Shown piece by piece: positions 41,158 through 50,279 of a stretch of 64,000 nucleotides of DNA. The notes under the pieces were generated by a model. That model was not told where the DNA came from. It saw nothing but the letters and a program-made list of their open reading frames with translations, and did no database searches. This DNA comes from Coriobacteriaceae bacterium (GTDB lineage Bacteria; Actinomycetota; Coriobacteriia; Coriobacteriales; Eggerthellaceae). Where the stretch lies: positions 21,628 through 85,627 of the forward strand of contig SUUE01000005.1 in NCBI GenBank assembly GCA_015062685.1, in the 5' to 3' direction. Both the position numbers and the translations under genes were made by a program. How positions within the stretch are numbered: the first letter of the stretch is position 1; each line of letters begins with the position of its first letter.

Positions 41158-44115
41158 CTACCCATTGCCCGCAAGGGGCGTATGATGCGTCGTCAGGAAG
41201 AACGCGAGCGCGCATACCGCGCAAATCACGCCGATCACGATAACCGCGACGCTGTCAGTTGCGCCGAGAAGCGCACTCAAGATAAACGGCTGGGCGATGA
41301 GCGCGAGGCTGCGCGTGGCGAACATGGCGCTAGTCGCACCGCCTGCAGGGGCGCCCTCCTCGCCCGCCGTCTTGAGCCACATGGCCTTCCACCCGTCCGC
41401 GGCCTTGCAGAGCACGGCCACGATGGCGATAACCGCCACGGACCACGCGAGCGTCGTGTTGATGGCGAAGAGCAGAAACACCACGCCGAGCAAGCCGACC
41501 GCGCACGCGGACACCTGCCATCTACCGCGGCGGGCCTCCAGGCGCTCGATCGACCCGATGAGCAGGTACACGACCAGCTGGCCGAGCACCACGATGTTGT
41601 TGACGTCGGACTTCGACAAGCCCAAATCCGACGAGAACAGCGGAAACAGGAACGATGCGTAGCCCGCGGCCACCGTGGCCGGGAGCACGACGAAAAACGC
41701 CAGGGCTAGCGTGCGGCGCTTCTTCACGAAATCGAATACGCGGCCTCTGCGGCTATCGGGTTGGGCCAGCTTCTCCAACGGGTCCACGCCCTTGGGCAGA
41801 AGGTTCAGCGCCATGAGGATGACGGGCAAGCACGCCACCGCGACGAGCGCGTAAACCCACACGTTGCCGAGAGTCTGCGCCACATAGCCGCCGAGCACCG
41901 TGCCGAGCGCAGCGGCAGACGTATCGGTGCGCTTGACGCCGCCCGCTGCTAGCGTGCGCGTCTCGTCATCGGCCGCCAAGCGCTGAAGCGAGTACCCCAT
42001 GACGTACAGCATGCCGAACGGCACGGCCATCGCAAACTTCGCGGCGCAGTACAACCAGAAAACGCCGGAATAGACCGCCGCCCCCGTAGCGCACGCGCAC
42101 ACGAGCATGACGAACGCGCCTACGGCCATGAGCCTGCGCAGCCCCACCCGCCGCCCGCAGGCCCCGTACAACGCCTGACCGACAATCAGGCCGATGCCGA
42201 GCATGACGGCGGGAACGGCCAGCAACGGGCTCGATTCGCCCATGCCCGCCTTGCTGAGCAAGTCGCGCGCGATGAGCACCGTCATGACCGAGTCGATGCT
42301 CGTCAGCATGGTGATGGCGAGCGTGAACGGGCGCGTCAGCACCGCGATCGCCCGAGCACCGTCTTGCTGCTGGCGCTGCCTATACGAGAACAGGCAGCGG
42401 CCGCACGCGCGCAGCTCGGAGTAAGCCAAATACACGACGAGCACCATGACGAGGAGCCCCAGAATCCACTGGGCCAAGTCGCCGGTGACGGACGACTCGA
42501 ACGACCTCATCTTGCTGCCTATCTCGATGACGCCGGCCACGCCCTTGCCGTCGGAGGTGGGAATCCGGACCAGCCGGTACTGCGTTGCGTCATGCAGCGT
42601 CCTGCCCCAGCGCAGATCGCCACCCGGCGAAGACGCGCTGTCGAAGGCTTCCTGGAGCCCCTTGTCTGCGACCTCCCGCGCGGATGTGCCCATAACGTAA
42701 TCTGTCGTGGTTCCATACAGGTAAAAGATGCCCTCGCCGTCCTTGCCGTACAACAAGCAATACATGCCGATGCCGTTGTCCTCCGCCGCCTGGACAAGCG
42801 ACAAGGCGGGAGCGGCCGCCTCGAACATGTTCACGACTGCCGCGCTGAGCTCGTCGCCGCTCTTGCGCAGCGCATTGCGGTCGGGCACTCCCTCCATAGC
42901 GGCGCTCATGCTGGGCGCAAGGTGGTCGAGGTGCTCGGCGCTCATCTTGATCTCGCTTGCCCGCAGATCGAACATCTTCTGGTACGACGCATACGAGATG
43001 CCGCCAACGGCAACTGCGATTGCCGCGACGACGGCCACGGCCGCGAGCATGGGGCCGATGCCCGCCGTCTTGCCCTCCCTCGCCATCCTGATGACCTTGC
43101 GGACAGCCAGCACCAGGGCGAGGCCCACGAGGTACAGCCCGCTCGCCCAGACGACCATCATGCGCGCCGAGAACCCAACGCTCGGCTTGACTTCGGCGAG
43201 CTCCTGTTTCACGGCCCCTGAATCGTCGCACAGCTTCACGAGGTTGGTATCGCTGTTGCACAGGCTGATGACGCCGCCGTTCTCGTGAACGCAGTGATAA
43301 CCCGCGCCCTCGACGAGCACTTTCACTTCCTCGGAGCCCTTGGCGATCGAGCACAGCGAGCCCGTCTCGTCATCGCAAGCGTAGAGGGCCCCGTTGCCGC
43401 CGAGGTCGATGTTGGTGAACACGTGGCCGGCATACACTTGAGGGGCGAAATCATCACCGCCGTCGTCCAAAACGCCACGGACGCTGAGGGTTGTGCACCG
43501 AAATGCATCGCCATCGGTGCCAATAGCCGCATCGAACGTTGCCACGTCGCCGACCTGCACCTCCCCGGCCTTATTGAAACCCCGCTCGTCGACGATGCCG
43601 AACAGAAGCGAACTCGGGGCAGATGCCGAGGAGGCGTCGCTCGATTTCTCATAGGCGATGGCGAGGCCCTTGCTCGTGCTGTGGACCGCCTTTATCTGGG
43701 GATTCGAGGTCCCGTTCTCCATCTCGTAAACGAACCCCTGGAAATTGCCGCCTTTGTCGTAGGCGACCAAGCGCTCTGCGGTGATGACGTCGCTATCGGG
43801 AGCGTACCTGACGCCCGCCAAATAGACGAGCCCGTCCCTCACGCATATGTCGGTAATGGCATCGACCGGGGAGTCGGTCGTCGTGCAGCCTACGACGCCG
43901 GTCAGGTCGCCGTCGGCGTTAAGGATGAGCGCGCGGCGCGATTCGGTGTCCACCACCCCCGTCATCTCGCCATCGGAATCAACGACGGACGGGCCGTCCA
44001 GTTGGATCGAGGCGAACGGGGCTGCGGGCAGTACCGTGCCGTACGTGACGAACAGCACCGCTGCAGCGAGTGCGGCGCACACGGCCAGAGCGATATGCGA
44101 TTTGCGCAAACCCAT
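41158..44115 (-). CDS. Extracellular propeller + Cache sensor + MFS transporter fusion
   Basis: This is a 985-residue membrane protein of unusual build. A signal-anchor helix (about 7-27) is followed by an extracellular region of about 285 residues with repeating NADGDLTGVV- and NSDTNLVKL-type blades, like an NHL or YncE-type propeller. Two helices (about 318-340 and 355-375) flank a basic loop. A Cache-like extracellular sensor (about 378-545) and a further helix (549-566) follow, then a complete 12-helix MFS domain (about 590-980). It is the last gene of the operon with the NHLM-type exporter genes. The substrate is unknown; the sensor parts suggest ligand-gated or signal-coupled transport. 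Confidence 0.75.
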   Translation of the reverse strand: MGLRKSHIALAVCAALAAAVLFVTYGTVLPAAPFASIQLDGPSVVDSDGEMTGVVDTESRRALILNADGDLTGVVGCTTTDSPVDAITDICVRDGLVYLAGVRYAPDSDVITAERLVAYDKGGNFQGFVYEMENGTSNPQIKAVHSTSKGLAIAYEKSSDASSASAPSSLLFGIVDERGFNKAGEVQVGDVATFDAAIGTDGDAFRCTTLSVRGVLDDGGDDFAPQVYAGHVFTNIDLGGNGALYACDDETGSLCSIAKGSEEVKVLVEGAGYHCVHENGGVISLCNSDTNLVKLCDDSGAVKQELAEVKPSVGFSARMMVVWASGLYLVGLALVLAVRKVIRMAREGKTAGIGPMLAAVAVVAAIAVAVGGISYASYQKMFDLRASEIKMSAEHLDHLAPSMSAAMEGVPDRNALRKSGDELSAAVVNMFEAAAPALSLVQAAEDNGIGMYCLLYGKDGEGIFYLYGTTTDYVMGTSAREVADKGLQEAFDSASSPGGDLRWGRTLHDATQYRLVRIPTSDGKGVAGVIEIGSKMRSFESSVTGDLAQWILGLLVMVLVVYLAYSELRACGRCLFSYRQRQQQDGARAIAVLTRPFTLAITMLTSIDSVMTVLIARDLLSKAGMGESSPLLAVPAVMLGIGLIVGQALYGACGRRVGLRRLMAVGAFVMLVCACATGAAVYSGVFWLYCAAKFAMAVPFGMLYVMGYSLQRLAADDETRTLAAGGVKRTDTSAAALGTVLGGYVAQTLGNVWVYALVAVACLPVILMALNLLPKGVDPLEKLAQPDSRRGRVFDFVKKRRTLALAFFVVLPATVAAGYASFLFPLFSSDLGLSKSDVNNIVVLGQLVVYLLIGSIERLEARRGRWQVSACAVGLLGVVFLLFAINTTLAWSVAVIAIVAVLCKAADGWKAMWLKTAGEEGAPAGGATSAMFATRSLALIAQPFILSALLGATDSVAVIVIGVICAVCALAFFLTTHHTPLAGNG

Positions 44116-44193
44116 GGCGCAATCTTCGCACGAAAGAGCAAGCCGGGCTAGTCACTGCGCCGATTTGTGAGATGCCCGAAACCGCGCCGCAGC

Positions 44194-46380
44194 CTATTCC
44201 GAATCGAGCTGCTGGCGCGCGACCAGGTCGGCGAACTTGCCTCCGAGCGCGACGAGCTCGTCATACGAGCCGTCCTCCACGATGTGGCCCCCATCGAGCA
44301 TGATGATGCGATCGGCCTCGCGGATGGTGGAAAGCCTGTGGGCGATGGCGATTCGCGTGCAGTTGAGCCGCGCCAGGGCGTCGCTCACATGGCGCTGCGT
44401 CACGTTGTCCAGCGCGCTCGTGGCCTCGTCGAGCATGAGCACCCGCGGCTTGCCGCAGACAGCGCGCGCGATCAGCAGGCGCTGGCGCTGCCCGCCCGAT
44501 ACGCCGCTCCCGCCTTCGCCGATGAGCGTCTGCATGCCCATCGGCATCTTGCGGATGTCGTCGGCGATGCCCGCGAGCTCGGCGGCTTCCCATGCTTCAT
44601 CGACCGTGGCGCGCGGGTTCATGATGGTTATGTTGCTGAAGATGTCGCCGGCGAACAAATCGCCGTTCTGCATCACCACGCCCACGTTGCGGCGAACCGA
44701 CCGGGCGTCGACGGTAGCGAGGTCCGTGCCGTCGTAGAAGATCGAGCCGCTTGCCGGCTTCTCGAAGCCCAGCATGAGGCGCATGAGCGTGGACTTGCCG
44801 CACCCCGTCGTGCCCACGATGGCAACGTATTCCCCGGGATTGATCTTCAGCGACACCCTGTCGAGGACGAGCGGGAGGTTCGAGGCGTACCTGAACGAGA
44901 GGCTCGAGACCTCGATGCCGCCATCGAGCGACGGCACCTGCTTCTGGTTCGAGAGGGTCTCCGGCGCCGTCTTCATGATGGGGTCCACCATCTCGAGCAG
45001 CGGGCGCATGCGCGCCAGCATGGGGATGGACGTGGCCAACGCGGTGACGGCGCCCGACACCATGCCGAACGCGTAGTTGAACGCCATGTAGTCGGCAGCC
45101 GAAACGTGGCCCACTGCCGCTATGCCGTAAAACGCGATGGTGCCCGCCACCGCGACGAGCGGGATGAGCGCGGGAGCAGCGAGCAGGAGCGGCGGCCTGC
45201 CGTAGAGCGCGTTCGACATCTTCGCGTAGCGGCGCGCCCAGAACGAGAACGCCCGGCTCTCGGCACCGGCCACCTTGAGCTTCGGGACGCCCTGCAGGAG
45301 CGAGGGGACCACACCCGACAGCTTGGTCTTCTGCTGCATCTGAACCCGGTTGTAGCGCATGGTGGATTTGAGCGCCAGCAACACGGCCGCGATCTGCAGC
45401 AGCGCCACCACCAGGGCGGGCAGGGCGAGCTCCGGGGCAAAGGAGCAGATCTGCGCCACGTAGAGCAACGAGAACAGGCAGGTGAGGCCCACGTTCAAGG
45501 CGCTCTTCGAGAACACCTCGGCGAACAGGGACACGCTCGACACGCGGTGTGCCAAATCACCTGGGGCGTACTGCCTGAAGAACGACGGGGGCAAGAGCAT
45601 GACGCGCGCGTAGACCGCTGCCTCCAACTGCACTTGCAGCTTCAGCATGAGCCGCGCGCTGACGACGGAGCTCGACACGCCGATGAGCGCCTGGGCGCAG
45701 ATGATGCCGAGCAGGAGCGCGCCGATGGGCGGGATGAGCGACATGAGCCCCGAAGGCACGACGGCGTCGAACAGCAAACGGTAAGCGACCGTGGGCAGCA
45801 TGCCCAGCAGCGTCACGAGGAGCGTGGCCAGGAGCAGGAGCGCGTAATCAGGCCCCCTGAGCGACGTTCGCATGAAATCGAGCACGTCCCGCGTGGACAG
45901 CTCGCGTGCGGGAAGCGGCCGGTAGAAGCAGAGCGCGTCGGGCTCGAGGTCGCCCGCCGTGCGCTTGTTGACGACGACGATCCTCTTCGTCGCAGGATCG
46001 ATGTAGCCGTAACCGCGCGTGCGGCGCGGGAGGATGGCCACCGGCTCGCCGTCCTTGAGCTTGCCCAGGTAAGCGCCGGAAGCGTCTCGCCACCAGGCGC
46101 CCTCGAGGCGAACGGGGCGTTTCATGACGCCCGAGGGCCGTATCGCGCACTCGATGCGCTCCGCCGAATCGGTCACGTCATCGGGGACCTCGGCGGGAAC
46201 CTGCCCGTAGAACGCCAGGACGGCAGCCATCGCGTCGTCCACGGCGGCGGCATCGTTGAGCGTGAAGCGAGGGGCGTGCGCCGTGCCGACGACGGACGCG
46301 GCCAAGCGGGCGTAGGAGTCCTCGAGCTCCTGCTGGTCGAGGCGCCGGCGCACCTTTATTTGCTCCGAGAACCAGCTCAT
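44194..46380 (-). CDS. NHLM-type exporter ABC protein 2 (non-peptidase)
   Basis: This 728-residue half-transporter has an N-terminal soluble region of about 150 residues (EGAWWRDASGAYLGKL to FYRPLPARELS), six membrane helices (about 155-430) and an ATPase with Walker A GTTGCGKST, signature VSGGQRQRL and Walker B RVLMLDEATSALD. The N-terminal layout matches the second ABC protein of nitrile-hydratase-leader microcin (NHLM) export systems. It probably forms a heterodimer with the product of the adjacent C39-type gene, one base away. No peptide substrate gene is visible nearby. Confidence 0.85.
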   Translation of the reverse strand: MSWFSEQIKVRRRLDQQELEDSYARLAASVVGTAHAPRFTLNDAAAVDDAMAAVLAFYGQVPAEVPDDVTDSAERIECAIRPSGVMKRPVRLEGAWWRDASGAYLGKLKDGEPVAILPRRTRGYGYIDPATKRIVVVNKRTAGDLEPDALCFYRPLPARELSTRDVLDFMRTSLRGPDYALLLLATLLVTLLGMLPTVAYRLLFDAVVPSGLMSLIPPIGALLLGIICAQALIGVSSSVVSARLMLKLQVQLEAAVYARVMLLPPSFFRQYAPGDLAHRVSSVSLFAEVFSKSALNVGLTCLFSLLYVAQICSFAPELALPALVVALLQIAAVLLALKSTMRYNRVQMQQKTKLSGVVPSLLQGVPKLKVAGAESRAFSFWARRYAKMSNALYGRPPLLLAAPALIPLVAVAGTIAFYGIAAVGHVSAADYMAFNYAFGMVSGAVTALATSIPMLARMRPLLEMVDPIMKTAPETLSNQKQVPSLDGGIEVSSLSFRYASNLPLVLDRVSLKINPGEYVAIVGTTGCGKSTLMRLMLGFEKPASGSIFYDGTDLATVDARSVRRNVGVVMQNGDLFAGDIFSNITIMNPRATVDEAWEAAELAGIADDIRKMPMGMQTLIGEGGSGVSGGQRQRLLIARAVCGKPRVLMLDEATSALDNVTQRHVSDALARLNCTRIAIAHRLSTIREADRIIMLDGGHIVEDGSYDELVALGGKFADLVARQQLDSE

Positions 46381-46381
46381 G

Positions 46382-48535
46382 TCAGTTGCTCCTCACGAGC
46401 TCGGCGTAAGCGCCGTCCATGCCCATAAGCTCGTCGTGCGTGCCGCGCTCGACGACGGAGCCTTCCCGCAGCACGATGATCTCGTCGCAATCCCGGATGG
46501 TCGACAACCGATGCGCCACGACGATGCACGTGATCCCGCGGTCGCGCACCGCCTGTATAACATGGGCCTCGGTCTTCGCATCGAGGGCGCTCGTTGCCTC
46601 GTCGAGGATGATGATGCTCGGGTCGGAGGCCAAGGCGCGCGCGATCTCGAGGCGCTGCAGCTGCCCGCCCGAGAAGTTGCGCCCCCGGGGAGCGATGACC
46701 TCCTGGTAGCCAGCCTCTCGCGCGACGATCGCGTCATGTATGTCCGCATCGCTCGCGGCCTCCGTGACCTCGTGGTCCTCGATGGAGCGGTCCCATAGCC
46801 GGATGTTGGCATCCACCGTGTCGTTGAACACCATCACGCTCTGGTCGACGACGGCAAGCGAGCCGTGCAGTTGGTCGGGGTCGATGTCGTGCCGTGGAAC
46901 GCCGTCGAAGCGGATCTCGCCCTCCCAGGGCTCGTAGAGCCCGCACACGAGCTTCGCTATGGTCGACTTGCCCGACCCGGACGATCCGACGAGCGCCACC
47001 CAGGACCCCCGCTCCAGCTTGAGCGAGAAGTCCTTGATGAGCGGCGGCTCGAGCGGAGAATAGCCGAACGAGACGCCATCGATTTCAACCTGGCCCGACA
47101 GCTTCGACAAGGAATCGACGTCCCCGGCAACCTCCGGCCGCTCGGAATCGGTCGGGTATTCCAGCACGTCCTGCACGCGCTCCATGGACGTGCGCATTTC
47201 CTGCACCTGCTGGCCGAGCTTGATGATCGAATCGACCGGCTGCATGAAGCTCGAGAGCAGCCCTTGGAACGCCAGCAGCATGCCGGCGCTGAATTGGCCC
47301 GACATGATGAGGAACGTGCCGATGAGCAGAACCACGATATTGGCCAGCTGCGCCAGGAACTCGGGCACGGCGGCGAAGTAGAGGTCCACCTTGTTGAAGC
47401 GAACGCCCGCGTCGTTCACGAGCGCCTGGTAGCCCGACCAGCGCTCGAAGTAGCCTTCCTCGGCACCCGAAGCCTTTATGGTCTCGATGGACTCGATGCC
47501 CGCCATGGTGCTGGAGTACAGCAGCCCCCGATCGCGCATCTGCTGGCGCGTCACGTTCACGCGGGCGCGCGAAGCCCAGTTGGCTACGGCAACGTTGATC
47601 GCAACCGCGGCGAGCCCGACAAGCGTGAGCTTCCAGCTGTAGGCGAGCATGACGGTCAGATAGAGCACGACGAGCACCGTGTTGAACAGTGCGGGCGCGA
47701 GCTGTTCCACGACCGTGGCGGCAACGGTCTCGTTCGACTCTTGCCGCTGCTGGAGATCGCCCACGGCGCGCTGCTCGAAGAAGCCCACGGGCAAGTGCAG
47801 CAGGTGCCACATGAACTGCGAAGCGCCCACGACGGCGAACTTGCCGCGTATGCGATTGAGGTAGACCGCGTTAGCTATGCTCACGACGCACCTCACGACG
47901 ACGGTGGCGCCGAGGACCGCCAGGATCGGGACGAGCCAATCGGGGTTGTCGCCCGACAGCACGTAATCGAGGAACGCCGACGAAACGGTCGTGCCTATGA
48001 TGGTTGCAAGCGATACGACGAGCGTGGCCAGGGCCACGAACACGATGGGGGTCTTCATGCCGTGCAAGCGCTCGCGCACGAACGCCCACGTGGACGGCCG
48101 TTCCCCACCTTCCTCGAACGAGTCGGTGCGCGCGAACTCGAGCACCGAGCCGCCGAACGAGCGGTCGAATGAGTCGAGGCTCACCTTCACCGATCCGCGG
48201 CCGGGATCGTTCAGCAGCGCCTTTGAGCCGGAAAACCCGCGGAGCACCACGTAGTTCTTCTGGTTCCACGCAACAATGCAGGGAAACTCACCCGCCTGGC
48301 GCAGCTCCTGCGCAGAGCACTCGCGCATTTCGGCCGTCAGTCCGTAAGCGCGGGCCGCTTTCAGGATGTTTTCGGCCTTCGACCCGTCGCGGCTCACGCC
48401 GCAAGCGATGCGCGCCTCCTCGAGAGGCACCCAGCGCCCATAGTGCGCCAAAATCATGGCCAGGCAGGCCGCACCGCATTCGGTGGCCTCCATCTGCATG
48501 ATGACGGGGACGTTGCGCGCGAGCGTAGAAGGCAT
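46382..48535 (-). CDS. NHLM-type exporter ABC protein 1 with degenerate C39 peptidase domain
   Basis: This 717-residue protein has a C39 peptidase-like domain (1-130), six membrane helices (about 160-430) and an ATPase with Walker A GSSGSGKST, signature FSGGQLQRLEIAR and SIIILDEATSALD. The peptidase Cys20 (ATECGAACL) and the later Asp110 (LLNDPG) are present, but the catalytic His is replaced: the segment reads AWNQKNYVVL where active C39 domains have HFVVL. Leader cleavage is therefore doubtful and the domain may only bind substrate. It is in operon with the HlyD-like gene upstream and the second ABC gene downstream. Confidence 0.88.
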   Translation of the reverse strand: MPSTLARNVPVIMQMEATECGAACLAMILAHYGRWVPLEEARIACGVSRDGSKAENILKAARAYGLTAEMRECSAQELRQAGEFPCIVAWNQKNYVVLRGFSGSKALLNDPGRGSVKVSLDSFDRSFGGSVLEFARTDSFEEGGERPSTWAFVRERLHGMKTPIVFVALATLVVSLATIIGTTVSSAFLDYVLSGDNPDWLVPILAVLGATVVVRCVVSIANAVYLNRIRGKFAVVGASQFMWHLLHLPVGFFEQRAVGDLQQRQESNETVAATVVEQLAPALFNTVLVVLYLTVMLAYSWKLTLVGLAAVAINVAVANWASRARVNVTRQQMRDRGLLYSSTMAGIESIETIKASGAEEGYFERWSGYQALVNDAGVRFNKVDLYFAAVPEFLAQLANIVVLLIGTFLIMSGQFSAGMLLAFQGLLSSFMQPVDSIIKLGQQVQEMRTSMERVQDVLEYPTDSERPEVAGDVDSLSKLSGQVEIDGVSFGYSPLEPPLIKDFSLKLERGSWVALVGSSGSGKSTIAKLVCGLYEPWEGEIRFDGVPRHDIDPDQLHGSLAVVDQSVMVFNDTVDANIRLWDRSIEDHEVTEAASDADIHDAIVAREAGYQEVIAPRGRNFSGGQLQRLEIARALASDPSIIILDEATSALDAKTEAHVIQAVRDRGITCIVVAHRLSTIRDCDEIIVLREGSVVERGTHDELMGMDGAYAELVRSN

Positions 48536-48544
48536 GTACGCTCC

Positions 48545-49111
48545 CTACTCCTTCCCCAGCACGATGTTGATGGGGCGTTTTTCGGAAACGACGATGCTGA
48601 CGGGCACGAGCGTCGCATCGCCCGCTGCGGTGTTCATCCTGAAATCCGATTGCGGCAAGCTTCCGCCCGGCTCGATGGTTACCTGGTAGTTCCAATCGGC
48701 GATGTCCATCGACGCGGCATAGAAGTCGGTGCCGAGGAGCTGAACCACTTCGGAAGCGGACATGGGGTTCGAGGCTACGGCGACGCTCTTCGCGTCGACG
48801 CCGTCGATGCTCGCCTTCGCGCCCGATTCGCCGATTTTGTCAGCCGTTGACTTGTCGACCCAGCATATGACGCGCCCGGCCTCATGCCCCTCGTCGAGCA
48901 TCACGACACCCGTCGTGTTAACGGTGACGGGGACGATTGCCACGACGGCCCAGACGATGATGCCGACCACGAGCAGGAAGGCCGCAACGGCCACGACCCA
49001 AGCGCTGGGGTTGGTCACCTTGATGTAATGGTCAAGTTCGTCGGCACTTGCGACTCGATTCATCGCAGACCGCCTGAAGGCCCCTTCTTCACTTGCTGTT
49101 TCGTTGGCCAT
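48545..49111 (-). CDS. Short HlyD-like adaptor of NHLM-type export system
   Basis: This 188-residue protein has a cytoplasmic N terminus, FRRSAMNRVASADELDHYIKVT, the typical start of NHLM secretion-adaptor proteins. One membrane helix (about 37-60) and a short extracellular beta-rich domain follow. The long coiled-coil hairpin of Gram-negative HlyD proteins is missing, as expected without an outer membrane. It is the first gene of the operon, with AAGGGA before the ATG. It may couple the ABC pair to the cell envelope. Confidence 0.8.
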   Translation of the reverse strand: MANETASEEGAFRRSAMNRVASADELDHYIKVTNPSAWVVAVAAFLLVVGIIVWAVVAIVPVTVNTTGVVMLDEGHEAGRVICWVDKSTADKIGESGAKASIDGVDAKSVAVASNPMSASEVVQLLGTDFYAASMDIADWNYQVTIEPGGSLPQSDFRMNTAAGDATLVPVSIVVSEKRPINIVLGKE

Positions 49112-49145
49112 GCACGTCCCTTACCGCCGTTTATATAGCGCGTTT

Positions 49146-49154
49146 ATGATACCA
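49146..49154 (-). promoter_or_regulatory. Predicted promoter of the export operon (extended -10)
   Basis: TGGTATCAT on the minus strand is an extended -10, with a start near 49139 and a leader of about 28 bases. It would drive the HlyD-like gene, both ABC genes and the MFS fusion. Confidence 0.6.
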
Positions 49155-49186
49155 GCCCGAACCTCCGCACAATGAAGAGGGTGTTA

Positions 49187-49214
49187 ATAAAGAAAAGCGG
49201 CCCGGAGGCCGCTT
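49187..49214 (-). terminator. Rho-independent terminator of the cold-shock gene
   Basis: An 8-bp stem (AAGCGGCC/GGCCGCTT, 49195-49202 with 49207-49214) is followed on the minus strand by TTTCTTTATT. It lies about 30 bases past the csp stop and insulates the export operon. Confidence 0.88.
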
Positions 49215-49242
49215 CTTTCAGCACGTGTATTCTTAAACGGAA

Positions 49243-49446
49243 TTAGAGCTTCGTGACGTTGCTCGCCTGCAGCTTGCCGTTGTCACCCTGCGTGACCTCG
49301 AACTCAACAGCAGCGCCCTCGTCGAGCGTCTTGTACCCGTCCATCTGGATCTCGCTCCAGTGCACGAACAGGTCCTCGCCGCCCTCCTGGGAGATGAAGC
49401 CATAGCCTTTTTCCGGATTGAACCACTTAACAGTACCCTGCGCCAT
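49243..49446 (-). CDS. CspA-family cold-shock protein
   Basis: This 67-residue single-stranded nucleic-acid binding protein has the RNP1 motif KGYGFI and RNP2 LFVHWS on an OB fold, beginning [14 protein letters not shown]. It acts as an RNA chaperone. GAAGGA precedes the ATG at 49446; a longer reading has no support. TATAGT (49548-49543) is a likely -10, leaving a leader of about 90 bases, which is common for csp genes. It has its own terminator and is monocistronic. Confidence 0.96.
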   Translation of the reverse strand: MAQGTVKWFNPEKGYGFISQEGGEDLFVHWSEIQMDGYKTLDEGAAVEFEVTQGDNGKLQASNVTKL

Positions 49447-49542
49447 CTTTTTTCCTTCTTTCTTTCCCCGAACAGCCGCCGCGGGGGTTACGCTAGCGCC
49501 GTGGCGTACGACGCGTGCCCTCACTTCAAGGACACGCAGCTC

Positions 49543-49548
49543 ACTATA
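49543..49548 (-). promoter_or_regulatory. Predicted cold-shock gene promoter -10
   Basis: TATAGT on the minus strand lies within an A+T-rich stretch, unlike the surrounding DNA. The start would be near 49537, with a long untranslated leader to 49446. Confidence 0.5.
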
Positions 49549-49669
49549 CCTTATCTTTTTCTAACAATGACTCGGATTGCCATTATTTTGTTGCCGTTTA
49601 TTAGCGAATTTATCAGAAATTGTCCCGAAAGGCGGTGAAATGGCGCCGTATGAGCCCGTCAGCGCGCGC

Positions 49670-50278
49670 TCATACGTCTTCGTCGTCGATGAAGGCGCCG
49701 AAGCCCTTGGGCGAATCGTCTTCCTCTAATTCTTCCGCACCCGCCATCCAGTAGGGCTCGTCATCATAGGCCGGCGCCACCGTCCCGCCGAAAAGCTCGT
49801 CCTGCAACGACTGCAACTCGCCCAGCTGCTCCTCGAAAGCAGGCTCGGCGTCCTCGAAGCCGCCCGCGAGCGCGGCTTCCTCGAGGCCTTCCGAAAGGGC
49901 GGCGAAGTCCGCCGGGTCTTCGGGCAGGTCGAACCCGTACTCGCAGGCTATCGCGCGCGCCTGCGCGGCCCTGACGGCGGCGAGGGCAGTCTGCCGCGCC
50001 TCCGAGAGGTAGACCGATTCGAGCAGCATGCTGCGGGCGACGAACTGCGTGATGTTGGGATCGATGCCCGTCACGCGCATGACCTGCGCAATAGAGTCGG
50101 GCGAGAGCGCCAGCAGAGCCGCGCCGTCCATTTCCACCGCTTCGCCCACTGCCGTCTCGAGCATGTCGGCGGCCATCTGGGGGTCGGGGTGCTCCTTGTT
50201 CTCGGCACGCTCCGCAGCGCGGTTCATGGCCTGGAAGAACTGGACGAGCATGCGCACGAGGTAGTCTTGCTCGAGCAT
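49670..50278 (-). CDS. Hypothetical acidic protein, DUF6483-like
   Basis: This 202-residue soluble protein begins MLEQDYLVRMLVQFFQAMNRA, a start resembling the DUF6483 family of Gram-positive bacteria. The body is helical and Ala/Glu-rich and the C-terminal 70 residues are strongly acidic. No catalytic motif is visible. It directly follows ruvB (one base between genes), with GAGGGG inside the ruvB end serving as its ribosome site, so it is translated with the ruv genes. Function is unknown. Confidence 0.7.
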   Translation of the reverse strand: MLEQDYLVRMLVQFFQAMNRAAERAENKEHPDPQMAADMLETAVGEAVEMDGAALLALSPDSIAQVMRVTGIDPNITQFVARSMLLESVYLSEARQTALAAVRAAQARAIACEYGFDLPEDPADFAALSEGLEEAALAGGFEDAEPAFEEQLGELQSLQDELFGGTVAPAYDDEPYWMAGAEELEEDDSPKGFGAFIDDEDV

Positions 50279-50279
50279 G

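Noticed and set aside
40964-41224. Possible RiPP precursor downstream of the MFS fusion (peptide starting MHHLVFAGGVSCN)
   Set aside because: No ribosome site at proper spacing, the frame overlaps the DUF2130 gene end, and there is no leader or GG motif.
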